Source: Kitasatospora sp. MBT63
GTDB lineage: Bacteria; Actinomycetota; Actinomycetes; Streptomycetales; Streptomycetaceae
DNA: 64,000 nucleotides
Direction: 5' to 3'
Assembly: GCF_000710465.2 (NCBI RefSeq)
Contig: NZ_JAIZ01000105.1
Span: 1 to 64,000, forward strand
Below, piece after piece: positions 55,991-64,000 of the stretch; within the stretch, counting starts at the first letter, position 1; every line of letters starts with the position of its first letter. The notes beneath the pieces were generated by a model. The model was given only the letters and a program-made list of their open reading frames with translations, was not told the DNA's origin and searched no databases. Made by a program: the position numbers and the translations under genes.

Positions 55991-57298
55991 TCAGGACGGG
56001 TTGTTGATCAGCTGGTCGATCTGCGCGTCGGCGGCCTTGGAGGCGTCTTCCACCGACTTCCCCTTGAGGATGTCGTTCAACATGTTGACCAGCACGTTCT
56101 GCTTCTCGACCGCGCCCCAGCCGGGCGCCATCGGGATGAACCAGGCATCCGGTACCGCGTTCGCGGCGGCGGCGGTCGCGGGCTTGGAGCGCAGCGGGGC
56201 CAGCTGGTTGAGGTTGTTCGGCAGGGTGTCCTTGTCGACCAGCATCTGCTGGGACTTGGCGGAGGTGAACATCCGGATCCAGTCCGCGGCGAGCGCGGGC
56301 GCCTGGGACTTGGCGGTGACGGCGAGGTCGGAGCCGCCGATGAAGGAGGGCAGCGGCTTGCCGTTCGGGCCGGGCATGCCGGCCAGCTTGACGGTGTCCT
56401 TCAGCTTGGGGTCGCCGGTGATCGCTGCGGTGGCGACCGAGACCTCCCAGCCGTTGCCGTACAGCATCGCGGCCTTCCCGCGGCCCAGCACGTTGGCCTG
56501 GTTGAGCTCGTTGACCTTCCAGTCGCCGTGGTTGTACTTCTTCACCAGGTCGACGAAGTGCTGGATGCCCTGCTGGGACTTGGGGTCGCTGAGCGTGCCG
56601 TGCCAGGTGCCGGCGCTGTCGAAGCGGGCGATGGCGCCGCCGTAGGCCGTGACGTAGGACATCGCCGCGTACCAGTAGGGGCCGGGGAGGTAGAGCGCGG
56701 AGAATCCCGCGGTGCCCTTGTTCTTGGCCTGGATCTTGTCGAGCGCCGCGAACAGTTCGTCCTCGGTCCTGGGGACCTCCGCGCTGCCGGTCGCGTCCTG
56801 GAACAGCTGCGAGTTGAAGATGCCCACCCGGGCGCCCGCGTAGTACGGGACGCAGTAGAGCTTGTCCTGGTAGGTGCAGGTGTCGGTGAGGGCCTTGATC
56901 CAGCTGTCCGAGTTCTCGAAGGTGGTCCGGTCCACCGGGTTGAGCGCGCCGGTGAGGATGTACTTCATGGTCTCGGTGTTGCCCAGTTCGACCACGTCCG
57001 GGGCGTTCCCGGCCTTGATCGCGGCGTCCAGGTTGGCGATCTTGTCGGTCCAGGTCTGGTAGCTCAGCCGGAGCTCGACCTTCGGGTACTTGGCCGCGAA
57101 CTCGTCGTTGACCTGCTGGACCAGCTCCGGCCAGGTGGTCTGGGCCTCGTTCATCAGCCAGACGGTGACGCTGCCGGTGAGGTTCTTCGGATCCGTGGCC
57201 GCCGAGGCCGCCGCCCCGCCCGGTCCGGCCGAGGAGCAGCCGGCGACGGTGGACAGCAGTGCGGCGGCGCTCAGGGCGGCCAGGATCTGACGCTTCAC
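55991..57298 (-). CDS. Second sugar-binding lipoprotein, DasA paralog
   Basis: 435 aa. Lipoprotein signal MKRQILAALSAAALLSTVAGC, then a family 1 sugar-binding fold: GSVTVWLMNEAQTTWPELVQ, LSYQTWTDKIANLDAAIKAG, NAPDVVELGNTETMKYILTG, LYCVPYYAGARVGIFNSQLF, PSFIGGSDLAVTAKSQAPAL. It aligns throughout with DasA at 57892-59205 (same WQTWT/YQTWT, GNAPD, VPYYAGARV, GGSDLAV blocks). It has no permease genes of its own and is divergent from dasA, so it may feed DasBC with a different chitooligosaccharide. dre sites lie at its promoter. Confidence 0.88.
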   Translation of the reverse strand: MKRQILAALSAAALLSTVAGCSSAGPGGAAASAATDPKNLTGSVTVWLMNEAQTTWPELVQQVNDEFAAKYPKVELRLSYQTWTDKIANLDAAIKAGNAPDVVELGNTETMKYILTGALNPVDRTTFENSDSWIKALTDTCTYQDKLYCVPYYAGARVGIFNSQLFQDATGSAEVPRTEDELFAALDKIQAKNKGTAGFSALYLPGPYWYAAMSYVTAYGGAIARFDSAGTWHGTLSDPKSQQGIQHFVDLVKKYNHGDWKVNELNQANVLGRGKAAMLYGNGWEVSVATAAITGDPKLKDTVKLAGMPGPNGKPLPSFIGGSDLAVTAKSQAPALAADWIRMFTSAKSQQMLVDKDTLPNNLNQLAPLRSKPATAAAANAVPDAWFIPMAPGWGAVEKQNVLVNMLNDILKGKSVEDASKAADAQIDQLINNPS

Positions 57299-57331
57299 GC
57301 AATTCCTCCGGGGACGGACGGGGGTCTGCGC

Positions 57332-57373
57332 AGTGGTACAGACCAGATTTCTCGGATCCTGGCCTAGACCACT
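57332..57373 (-). promoter_or_regulatory. Two dre (DasR-binding) sites at the DasA-paralog promoter
   Basis: AGTGGTACAGACCAGA (57332-57347) and CCTGGCCTAGACCACT (57358-57373), 26 bp apart. Compared with the known consensus AGTGGTCTAGACCACT, each keeps most of both half-sites. They lie 34-75 bp upstream of the ATG at 57298. Confidence 0.75.
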
Positions 57374-57604
57374 TGTGGCGTCAACGCGCCGACGGGGCCC
57401 AAGTGACTTCCGTTGCAGACCCGTTGTCCAGTCTGAGCGGTGCGCGTCAAGAAATCCGTTTAGGGGCCGGTTGAGGACCCTTTAATGCCGGCTTAAGGAA
57501 CCACCCGCCGGACCGGGGCCCGGCGGACCGCCGATCGGCGGTCCGGCGGCCACCGTCGGCCCGGTCGGTCAATTTGCCCCGTTCCAGGGGCTTTTGCGTG
57601 CCAT

Positions 57605-57757
57605 GTTGGTCCGGACCAACCCCCGTTGGCCACCGACAGTGCACGGTCGCATCAAGCGTTGGTAACGGCTTGCCCCGACGCCTGGGGAACCCTTGACGCC
57701 CTTCATTGGTCCATGCCAATCTCCAGGCGTTGGTCTAAACCAATGGTCTACTCCACC
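57605..57757 (+). promoter_or_regulatory. Cluster of dre sites at the dasA promoter
   Basis: Four elements: a perfect palindrome GTTGGTCCGGACCAAC (57605-57620, CCGG centre instead of CTAG), ATTGGTCCATGCCAAT (57705-57720), GTTGGTCTAAACCAAT (57729-57744) and the overlapping AATGGTCTACTCCACC (57742-57757). They lie 135-290 bp before the dasA start. DasR represses das promoters when glucosamine-6-phosphate is low; the number of sites suggests cooperative or bidirectional control. Confidence 0.78.
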
Positions 57758-57891
57758 GCACGGATTGCACCGCCGCCCGCGGCAGTTCGTATCCGCGCCA
57801 TCCGGTGACATCCCCCCACAGGCACAACGACGCTCAGGGCGCAGGCCCGGCAGCCCGGTGCCATTCCTTGCTCATCCCTATGGAGGATGGT

Positions 57892-59205
57892 TTGAACCGC
57901 AAGATCGCAGCCGTGGCCGCCATTGCCACCGTGCTCGTCGCTTCCGCTTGCTCCTCGTCCGGTTCCAGCAGTGACGCCAAGCAGGCCACGCTCAGCAAGG
58001 ACGGCAAGGGCAAGACCGTCACCGTCTGGCTGATGGACGACGCGCAGAAGGGCTGGCCGGCGGTTGTCGACGCGGCCAAGAAGCAGTTCGAGGACGAGAC
58101 CGGCGCCACCCTGAAGATCGAGTGGCAGACCTGGACCAACTACACCACCAAGCTCGACACCGCGCTGCTGTCCGGCAACGCGCCCGACGCCCTGGAGCTC
58201 GGCAACACCCAGGCCGCCAAGTACATCGAGGCCGGCTCCTTCGTCGACCTGACCGGCGTCAAGGGCCAGTTCGACAACTCGGACAAGTGGCTGGACTCGC
58301 TGGCCGCCTCCGGCCAGAGCGCGGACGGCAGCAAGACCTACGCCGTGCCGTACTACGCCGGCGCCCGCGTGCTGATCTACCGCAAGGACCTGTTCGCCGC
58401 GGCCGGCGTCACCAACCCGCCGACCACCCTGGACGAGCTGAAGGCGGGCCTGGCCAAGGTCAAGGCCGCCAACGCGAACGTGCCCGGCTTCTCGGCCCTC
58501 TACATCCCCGGCCAGAACTGGTACACCGCCACCGCGTTCGGCGCCGGCACCTTCGGTGTCAAGAACGTCATCGCCAAGAAGGACGGCGACAAGTTCACCG
58601 GCACGCTGACCGACCCCAAGTTCGTCGACGGCATCAAGACCTGGAACGACCTGCAGAAGGAGTTCTCGGTCGGCGGCACCACCACCGACGAGGCCACCCA
58701 GGACGCCCTGATGGCCAAGGGCAACATCGCCGCGATCATCGGCGCCGGCTGGGAGGTCGGCTCGGTCGTCGACCCGAAGACCGGTGACCCGTCGCTGGCC
58801 GACAAGCTCGGCACCATCGCCCTCCCGGGCACCGCCGCCGGCGCCCCGACCCCGGCCTTCCTCGGCGGCTCCGACCTGGCCGTCCCGGCCAAGGCGGCCA
58901 ACGCGGGCCTCGGCGCGACCTTCCTGCAGATCTACACCAACACCAAGCAGCAGACCGAGCTCGCCAAGTTCGCGATCCCGAACAACAAGACCCTGGTCGC
59001 CGCCTACAAGGCCGCCAAGCCGGAGAACAAGGCCGCCGGTGACGCGGCCGAGGGCTCGACCTGGTTCATCCCGAACTCGCCGCTGTGGTCCGGCGCCGAC
59101 GAGACCGCGCTGAAGAACGCCTTCGGTGCGATCGCCGCCGGCGGCGACCCGGCCGCCGAGCTGAAGAAGGCTCAGGACACGATCGTCAAGGACCTGAACG
59201 GCTGA
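57892..59205 (+). CDS. dasA: Chitooligosaccharide-binding lipoprotein DasA
   Basis: 437 aa with TTG 57892, chosen because GGAGG (57883-57887) sits 4 nt upstream and the signal peptide starts right there (NRKIAAVAAIATVLVASAC, lipobox VASAC); an in-frame ATG at 57880 precedes the ribosome site. Family 1 sugar-binding fold: VTVWLMDDAQKGWPAVVDAA, IEWQTWTNYTTKLDTALLSG, LELGNTQAAKYIEAGS, FLGGSDLAVPAKAANAGLG. It captures N,N'-diacetylchitobiose and related sugars for DasBC. A hairpin after the gene probably raises its level relative to the permeases. Confidence 0.92.
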   Translation: MNRKIAAVAAIATVLVASACSSSGSSSDAKQATLSKDGKGKTVTVWLMDDAQKGWPAVVDAAKKQFEDETGATLKIEWQTWTNYTTKLDTALLSGNAPDALELGNTQAAKYIEAGSFVDLTGVKGQFDNSDKWLDSLAASGQSADGSKTYAVPYYAGARVLIYRKDLFAAAGVTNPPTTLDELKAGLAKVKAANANVPGFSALYIPGQNWYTATAFGAGTFGVKNVIAKKDGDKFTGTLTDPKFVDGIKTWNDLQKEFSVGGTTTDEATQDALMAKGNIAAIIGAGWEVGSVVDPKTGDPSLADKLGTIALPGTAAGAPTPAFLGGSDLAVPAKAANAGLGATFLQIYTNTKQQTELAKFAIPNNKTLVAAYKAAKPENKAAGDAAEGSTWFIPNSPLWSGADETALKNAFGAIAAGGDPAAELKKAQDTIVKDLNG

Positions 59206-59273
59206 ACCGGCTGACCGCAGCGTCCTGGGGAGCCCGCCGGGGCCCCCGGGCCTGCACACACTGAGCGCCGAGG

Positions 59274-59310
59274 GGGTGGGCAGTTCGCGGCAACCGCGGA
59301 CTGCCCACCC
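59274..59310 (+). terminator. Intra-operon hairpin between dasA and dasB
   Basis: 17-bp stem with a single T-G wobble (59274-59290 with 59294-59310), CAA loop. Placed after the binding-protein gene and before the permeases, it is likely an attenuator or 3'-end stabiliser giving excess DasA. Confidence 0.7.
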
Positions 59311-59354
59311 GTGCGCCAGGACCCACCAGTTCCGCGGGCCCGGGAAGGACCCTG

Positions 59355-60344
59355 ATGAGTGCGACTACCAACGAGGCCGTGACACGGTCCGACACGGCCG
59401 GGCCCGCCCCGGCGCCCAGGCCCGCGGCGCGCGGCTTCTTCGCGGCCGGCCGGCACATCCCGTACGCGCTGATCCTGCCGGCGGTCGCCGTGCTGCTGGG
59501 GATCATGGCGTACCCGCTGTTCAGACTGTTCGACCTGTCGTTCCAGAACATCAACCGGTACGCCTACATCGTCAACCCGTCGCTCGGGAAGTACATCGGG
59601 TTCGACGGCTTCGGCAAGATCCTCGGTGACGGCCAGTTCTGGCAGGTCGTGCTCCGCTCGGTCTACTTCACGGCCGAGCTGGTCATCCTCTCGATGGTGC
59701 TGGGCATGCTGTTCGCCCTGCTGCTGAACCGGGTCTCGAACTGGGTCAAGGTCACCGTCATCACCGTGCTGATGTTCGTCTGGGCGATCCCGGCCCTGGT
59801 CAGCGGCACCGTCTTCCGCTGGCTGTTCGCCAGCAACGGCGGCGTCGTCGACTACATCGGCTTCCTGCTCACCGGCGACGAGTCGGTCAAGCACTACGAC
59901 TGGTTCGGCGACCCGACCGTCGGCCTCTACGTGGTCAGCGCCTCGGTGATCATCTGGGGCGCGCTGCCGTTCCTGGTGCTCGGCCTCAACGCCGCGCTCA
60001 CCCAGGTGCCCAAGGAGCTGATGGAGGCCGCCAAGCTCGACGGCGCCGGCCCGCTGCAGGCCTTCCGGCACGTGGTCATCCCGGTGATCCGGCCGTTCCT
60101 GCTGGTCACCACGGCACTCAGCTTCATCTGGGACTTCCAGGTGTTCGCGCAGATCTTCTCGCTGCGCAACACCTCCCCCGAGGACGGCTACTGGACCATC
60201 GGGATCTACCTGTACGAGAAGGGCATCGTCGCCTCGAAGTACAGCGACAGCTCGGTGATCTCGATCGCCATGATCGTCCTCATGCTGGCGGTGCTGGTCT
60301 TCTACATCCGCCAGATGCTCAAGATCGGAGCCAACGAGCGATGA
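59355..60344 (+). CDS. dasB: Chitobiose ABC transporter permease DasB
   Basis: 329 aa, MalF-type: six membrane segments (YALILPAVAVLLGIMAYPLF, AELVILSMVLGMLFALLLNR, VTVITVLMFVWAIPALVSGT, GLYVVSASVIIWGALPFLVL and others). The EAA loop is KELMEAAKLDGAGPLQAFRH. GGAAGGA precedes the ATG. It pairs with DasC; the ATPase is not in the window, as expected, since the shared ATPase MsiK is encoded elsewhere in streptomycetes. Confidence 0.93.
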   Translation: MSATTNEAVTRSDTAGPAPAPRPAARGFFAAGRHIPYALILPAVAVLLGIMAYPLFRLFDLSFQNINRYAYIVNPSLGKYIGFDGFGKILGDGQFWQVVLRSVYFTAELVILSMVLGMLFALLLNRVSNWVKVTVITVLMFVWAIPALVSGTVFRWLFASNGGVVDYIGFLLTGDESVKHYDWFGDPTVGLYVVSASVIIWGALPFLVLGLNAALTQVPKELMEAAKLDGAGPLQAFRHVVIPVIRPFLLVTTALSFIWDFQVFAQIFSLRNTSPEDGYWTIGIYLYEKGIVASKYSDSSVISIAMIVLMLAVLVFYIRQMLKIGANER

Positions 60345-61258
60345 CCACCCTCGACGTACAGCCGGCCCCGCAGGCCGAGCCGGCCGCGGCCACCGCCAAG
60401 GTCCGGGCCAAGGTCCGCGCCACCGGTGAGAGCCGGGCGATGACCTGGGTCTGGAACACCCTCGGGATCTGCTTCGCCGCCGTGATGGGCTTCCCGATCT
60501 ACTGGATGATCATCACCACCTTCAAGACCAACCGGGACCTGATCTCCAAGGACCCGACCTTCTGGCCCAGCTCGTTCTCGTTCGACAGCTACTCGACGAT
60601 CTTCGACGACAAGGCCTTCCTGCCGGCCCTGCAGAACACCGCCGTGATCACCCTCGGCTCGGTGCTGCTCGGCCTGGTGATCGGCTTCCTGGCCGCCGTC
60701 GGCGTGGCCCGCTTCAACTTCCGCGGCCGCAACTTCTTCATCGTCACCATGCTGGTGGTCCAGATGGTGCCGCTGCTGGCCATCCTGATCCCGCTCTACG
60801 TGGTGATGAACGAGGCCGGGCTGACCAGCACGCTCATCGGCGTGGTCCTCGCGTACCTGGTCTTCACCGTGCCGTACGTGGTCTGGACGCTGCGCTCGTT
60901 CATCGTCAACATCCCGGCCGAGCTGGACGAGGCGGCGATGGTCGACGGCTGCACCAAGTGGGGCGCCTTCTTCCGGATCATCCTGCCGCTCACCCTGCCC
61001 GGCCTGATCACCACCGGGGTCTACACCTGGATCCAGGCCTGGAACGAGTTCATCGTCGTCAACACCATGCTCAGCAGCGGCGGCAAGCAGACCTCGATGG
61101 CCTGGCTGACCTTCTACGCCACCACCCCCACCCGTGGCGCGGACTACGGCGCGCAGATGGCCGGCGCCCTGCTGGTCTCGGTGCCGGTGATCCTGCTGTT
61201 CGTGATCTTCCAGAAGAAGGTGTCGGCGGGCCTCACCGCCGGTGCGGTCAAGGGCTAG
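60341..61258 (+). CDS. dasC: Chitobiose ABC transporter permease DasC
   Basis: 305 aa, MalG-type: GICFAAVMGFPIYWMIITTF, VLLGLVIGFLAAVGVARFNF, FFIVTMLVVQMVPLLAILIP, with EAA loop AELDEAAMVDGCTKWGAFFR and LPLTLPGLITTGVYTWIQAW. It is coupled to dasB (ATGA). With DasB it forms the membrane channel for chitooligosaccharides. Confidence 0.94.
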   Translation: MTTLDVQPAPQAEPAAATAKVRAKVRATGESRAMTWVWNTLGICFAAVMGFPIYWMIITTFKTNRDLISKDPTFWPSSFSFDSYSTIFDDKAFLPALQNTAVITLGSVLLGLVIGFLAAVGVARFNFRGRNFFIVTMLVVQMVPLLAILIPLYVVMNEAGLTSTLIGVVLAYLVFTVPYVVWTLRSFIVNIPAELDEAAMVDGCTKWGAFFRIILPLTLPGLITTGVYTWIQAWNEFIVVNTMLSSGGKQTSMAWLTFYATTPTRGADYGAQMAGALLVSVPVILLFVIFQKKVSAGLTAGAVKG

Positions 61259-61312
61259 CCCTTCCTCACCCCACCGCACCTCCAGCACTTCTCATCCCCC
61301 AGGGAAGGAACC

Positions 61313-62893
61313 ATGGCGACTCCTGGTACGGAAAGCGTCGAACTCCTGACGGACGCCGGAGCGGTCCTCCAGCCCGGTTTCGCCGGCCTGACCGCGCCCG
61401 ACTGGCTGCGCCGCAGACTCGGCGAGGGCGAGCTGGGCGGGGTCGCCCTGTTCGGCCGCAACATCCGTACCCCGCAGCAGGTGGCCCGCCTGACCGGGGA
61501 GCTCTACGCGCTCAACCCGGACCTGCTGATCGCCACCGACGAGGAGGGCGGCGACGTCACCCGGCTGGAGGTGACCAGCGGCTCCTCGTACCCGGGCAAC
61601 CTGGCGCTCGGCCGGGTCGACGACGTCGAGCTGACCGAGCGGGTGGCCCGCTCGATCGGCTTCGACCTCGCCAGCGTCGGGGTCAACCTGGACTACGCGC
61701 CGAGCGCGGACGTCAACTCCAACCCGGACAACCCGGTCATCGGGGTGCGCTCGTTCGGCGACGACGGCGAGCTCGCCGCCCGGCACACCGCCGCGTACGT
61801 GCGGGGCCTGCAGTCGGCCGGCGTCGCGGCCTGCGCCAAGCACTTCCCGGGCCACGGCGACACGGTCGGCGACTCGCACCTCGGGCTGCCCCGGATCGAC
61901 CTGGGCCAGGACAAGTTCCAGCAGCACCTGCTGCCGTTCCGGGCCGCCATCGCGGCCGGCGTGAAGAGCATCATGACCGCGCACATCCTCTTCCCCGCCT
62001 ACGACGAGCAGCTGCCCGCCACCATGTCCGCGGCGATCCTGACCGACCTGCTGCGCGGCGAACTCGGCTACGACGGCCTGATCGTCACCGACGGCATCGA
62101 GATGGGCGCCATCTCGGGCACCCACGGCGTGGCCTCCGGCACCGTCCAGGCCATCGCCGCCGGGGCCGACACCATCTGCGTGGGCGGCGGCCTGCACGAC
62201 GAGGACGCCTTCCTGTACCTGCGCGACGCGCTGGTCTGGGCGGTCCGCGAGGGCCGGCTGCCGGCCGAGCGGCTGCACCGGGCCGCCGAGCGCAACCGGG
62301 CCGTGGCCCGCTGGTCGGCGGCGGTCCGCCGGTCCCGGGCGGGCACCCACGGCGAGGTCGGGATCGGCCTGGCCGCGGCCCGCCGGGCGCTGCGGGTGCA
62401 CGGCGAGCTGCGGCCGCTCCAGGGGGTGCCGCACGTGGTGGAGTTCTCCCCCGGCGCCAACATCGCGGTCGGCGAGGAGACCCCCTGGGGCGTGGCCGGG
62501 CCGCTCGCCGAGCTGATCCCCGGCACCACCCGGGCCCGGGTCGGCGCCCCGGCCACCCGGATGGAGGGCTCCGGCCTGCTGCACGTCCCGGTCGCGGCCG
62601 AGGGCGCGGAGGTGGACGTCGCGCCGCTGCTCGGCGCCGCCGTCGGGCGCCGGCTGGTGCTGGTGGTCCGCGACGTCCACCGGCACCCGTGGATGCGCCG
62701 CGCCGCACTCGCCCTGGTCGAGGCCCGGCCGGACGCGGTGGTGGTCGAGATCGGCACCGCGCACGGCCTCGGCGAGCTGTTCGGGTCCCGCGGGGTGACC
62801 GTGCTGGCCACCCACGGCGGGTCCCGGGTGTGCGGGATCGCCGCCGCCGAGGCGCTCGCCGGGCTCGGGGTGCCGACCGCCCAGTGGGGCTGA
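61313..62893 (+). CDS. dasD: GH3 beta-N-acetylhexosaminidase (DasD/NagZ-like)
   Basis: 526 aa, no signal peptide, so cytoplasmic. The GH3 TIM barrel has [57 protein letters not shown] (catalytic His loop typical of NagZ, residues about 173-192) and [19 protein letters not shown] (nucleophile Asp, about 260). A C-terminal alpha/beta domain of about 170 residues follows, as in two-domain GH3 enzymes. It splits imported chitooligosaccharides to GlcNAc. It follows dasC by 54 bp. Confidence 0.9.
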   Translation: MATPGTESVELLTDAGAVLQPGFAGLTAPDWLRRRLGEGELGGVALFGRNIRTPQQVARLTGELYALNPDLLIATDEEGGDVTRLEVTSGSSYPGNLALGRVDDVELTERVARSIGFDLASVGVNLDYAPSADVNSNPDNPVIGVRSFGDDGELAARHTAAYVRGLQSAGVAACAKHFPGHGDTVGDSHLGLPRIDLGQDKFQQHLLPFRAAIAAGVKSIMTAHILFPAYDEQLPATMSAAILTDLLRGELGYDGLIVTDGIEMGAISGTHGVASGTVQAIAAGADTICVGGGLHDEDAFLYLRDALVWAVREGRLPAERLHRAAERNRAVARWSAAVRRSRAGTHGEVGIGLAAARRALRVHGELRPLQGVPHVVEFSPGANIAVGEETPWGVAGPLAELIPGTTRARVGAPATRMEGSGLLHVPVAAEGAEVDVAPLLGAAVGRRLVLVVRDVHRHPWMRRAALALVEARPDAVVVEIGTAHGLGELFGSRGVTVLATHGGSRVCGIAAAEALAGLGVPTAQWG

Positions 62894-62925
62894 TCCGTTA
62901 CCGTTCCTGCCGTCCCCCGCGGGTG

Positions 62926-62956
62926 CCCCGGCGGTTGCCGGGGGTTCCCGCCGGGG
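62926..62956 (+). terminator. Terminator of the das operon
   Basis: CCCCGGCGG (62926-62934) with CCGCCGGGG (62948-62956), 33 nt after the GH3 stop. A larger GTCCCC/GGGGAC pair can extend the structure. Confidence 0.55.
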
Positions 62957-63074
62957 ACGTCCGGATTTTGGTTGCAGAAGGGAACTCACGCCGACCGGCC
63001 CCCGCGTGCGACCATGTGCTGATAGATCGATGGAGGAGCCGGTGACGGCTGCACTGCGAGGAGTGAGAGCGGCC

Positions 63075-63863
63075 ATGAGCGGCGACAGGGACACGGCGGA
63101 CCTCCCCGGAGGAACCACGGTGCCGGCCCAGTCCGGACCTGCCACCGACACGGCGGCGAGGATCCCCAAGTACTACGGCCTGAAGCGGCACCTGCTGCAG
63201 CTGACGGAGGTTCAGCCGGCGGGCACGCCGGTACCGCCGGAGCGGGCCCTGGCGGCCCAGTTCGACACCTCCCGGACCACCGTCCGCCAGGCCCTGCAGG
63301 AGCTGGTGGTCGAGGGCCGGCTGGAGCGGATCCAGGGCAAGGGCACCTTCGTCGCCAAGCCCAAGGTCGCCCAGGCGCTGCAGCTGACCTCGTACACCGA
63401 GGACATGCGCGCCCAGGGGCTGGAGCCCACCTCCCGGCTGATCGAGCTCGGCTACATCACCGCCGACGACCGGCTCGCCCCGCTGCTGGACATCAAGCCC
63501 GGCGGCCGGGTGCTGCGGATCGAGCGGCTGCGGCTGGCCAACGGCGACCCGATGGCGATCGAGGTGGCGCACCTGTCGGCCAAGCGCTTCCCGGCGCTGC
63601 GCCGCAACCTCGCCAAGCACAACTCGCTGTACACCGCGCTGCGCGAGGTCTACGGCGTGACGGTGGCCGAGGCCGAGGAGACCATCGAGACCACCCTGGC
63701 CAACCCGCGCGAGGCCGGCCTGCTCGGCTCCGACCTGGGCCTGCCGATGCTCCAGCTGTCCCGGCACTCCTTCGACACCGAGGGCCGGCCGGTGGAGTGG
63801 GTGCGCTCGATCTACCGCGGCGACCGGTACAAGTTCATCACCCGGCTCAAGCGCCCGGAGTAG
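63075..63863 (+). CDS. dasR: GntR/HutC-type global regulator DasR
   Basis: 262 aa from ATG 63075 (GAGGAG about 13 nt upstream; earlier in-frame starts exist at 63030 and before). The N-terminal winged helix is [56 protein letters not shown]. The C-terminal UTRA effector domain is [40 protein letters not shown] and ending [16 protein letters not shown]. It is highly similar to S. coelicolor DasR, which binds dre sites and is released by glucosamine-6-phosphate. Confidence 0.95.
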   Translation: MSGDRDTADLPGGTTVPAQSGPATDTAARIPKYYGLKRHLLQLTEVQPAGTPVPPERALAAQFDTSRTTVRQALQELVVEGRLERIQGKGTFVAKPKVAQALQLTSYTEDMRAQGLEPTSRLIELGYITADDRLAPLLDIKPGGRVLRIERLRLANGDPMAIEVAHLSAKRFPALRRNLAKHNSLYTALREVYGVTVAEAEETIETTLANPREAGLLGSDLGLPMLQLSRHSFDTEGRPVEWVRSIYRGDRYKFITRLKRPE

Positions 63864-63924
63864 TCGGCGATTTGCCCGGATTCGACCGATCCGTCCGTCC
63901 GGCACGCGAGAAGTTCTGTCATGA

Positions 63925-63944
63925 GCAGTGACACAGGTCACTGC
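63925..63944 (+). terminator. Small hairpin after dasR
   Basis: GCAGTGAC (63925-63932) and GTCACTGC (63937-63944), ACAG loop, 62 nt after the dasR stop. It could be a weak terminator or an operator of the next gene outside the window. Confidence 0.4.
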
Positions 63945-64000
63945 GTGCCCTACATTTCGCTCCCGTACTGACTACTGGTCACCACAGGTGCTGCTCGGCG

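Noticed and set aside
63973-63990. dre-like sequence TACTGGTCACCACAGG after dasR
   Set aside because: The half-sites are 3 bp too close compared with the 16-bp DasR consensus.

Overview
The window is a 64 kb piece of a very GC-rich actinomycete chromosome. Codon usage, GTG/TTG starts, and chromosomal genes in the order known from Streptomyces (malic enzyme, amino-acid ABC transporter, nickel superoxide dismutase pair, SigB-type sigma factor with its anti-sigma kinase, wblE, PdtaS-like kinase, das chitooligosaccharide cluster, dasR) place it in Streptomyces, Kitasatospora or a close relative.

Left chromosomal arm (1-12193). It holds a truncated secreted/membrane protein gene, a DUF6104 gene, an autoregulated-looking DUF4097-PadR pair, a convergent zinc-type quinone oxidoreductase and malic enzyme, a polar amino-acid ABC transporter with two substrate-binding lipoproteins (one in its own unit, one with permease and ATPase), a CGNR regulator, and the divergent sodX/sodN pair for nickel superoxide dismutase.

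Prophage (12156-47856, about 35.7 kb). An apparently complete temperate siphovirus has integrated by a tyrosine integrase into the 3' end of sodN, not into a tRNA. A 25-bp identical core, extending imperfectly to 40 bp, is duplicated at both ends. The phage end rebuilds the last sodN codons with synonymous changes, and the native sodN terminator is stranded 35.7 kb away beside attR. Late genes run right to left: HNH, small and large terminase, a 2-TM protein, portal fused to a MuF-like domain, protease, HK97-fold capsid, connectors, tail tube, tail chaperones joined by a GGGAAAC -1 frameshift site, tape measure, 1118-aa tail protein, fibre-like protein, DUF1906-type lysin, holin and a DUF2746-like membrane protein. 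The right arm holds a divergent repressor switch, the integrase, many small start/stop-overlapping early genes, a cytosine methyltransferase with an unusual catalytic motif, and a winged-helix replication-type gene with seven iteron-like repeats inside it. The left arm, between attL and the lysis genes, is an accessory regulatory zone. It includes a small secreted peptide whose predicted mature form begins and ends with DTGWN, divergent from a LuxR-type regulator across a tandem palindromic operator. This looks like a phage-borne peptide-signalling module and is the most novel item here.

Right chromosomal arm (47857-64000). It holds a GNAT acetyltransferase, an RsbW-like anti-sigma factor with a SigB/F/G-family sigma factor, a membrane protein, a diacylglycerol-kinase-like lipid kinase, wblE with a Crp-like box upstream, a PdtaS-like sensor kinase, a SIS-domain sugar-phosphate enzyme, and the das system: two divergent DasA-like binding proteins around a region rich in DasR (dre) sites, dasB, dasC, a GH3 beta-N-acetylhexosaminidase and dasR. 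These genes together import chitin-derived sugars, convert them to amino-sugar phosphates, and report that state to the DasR regulon.
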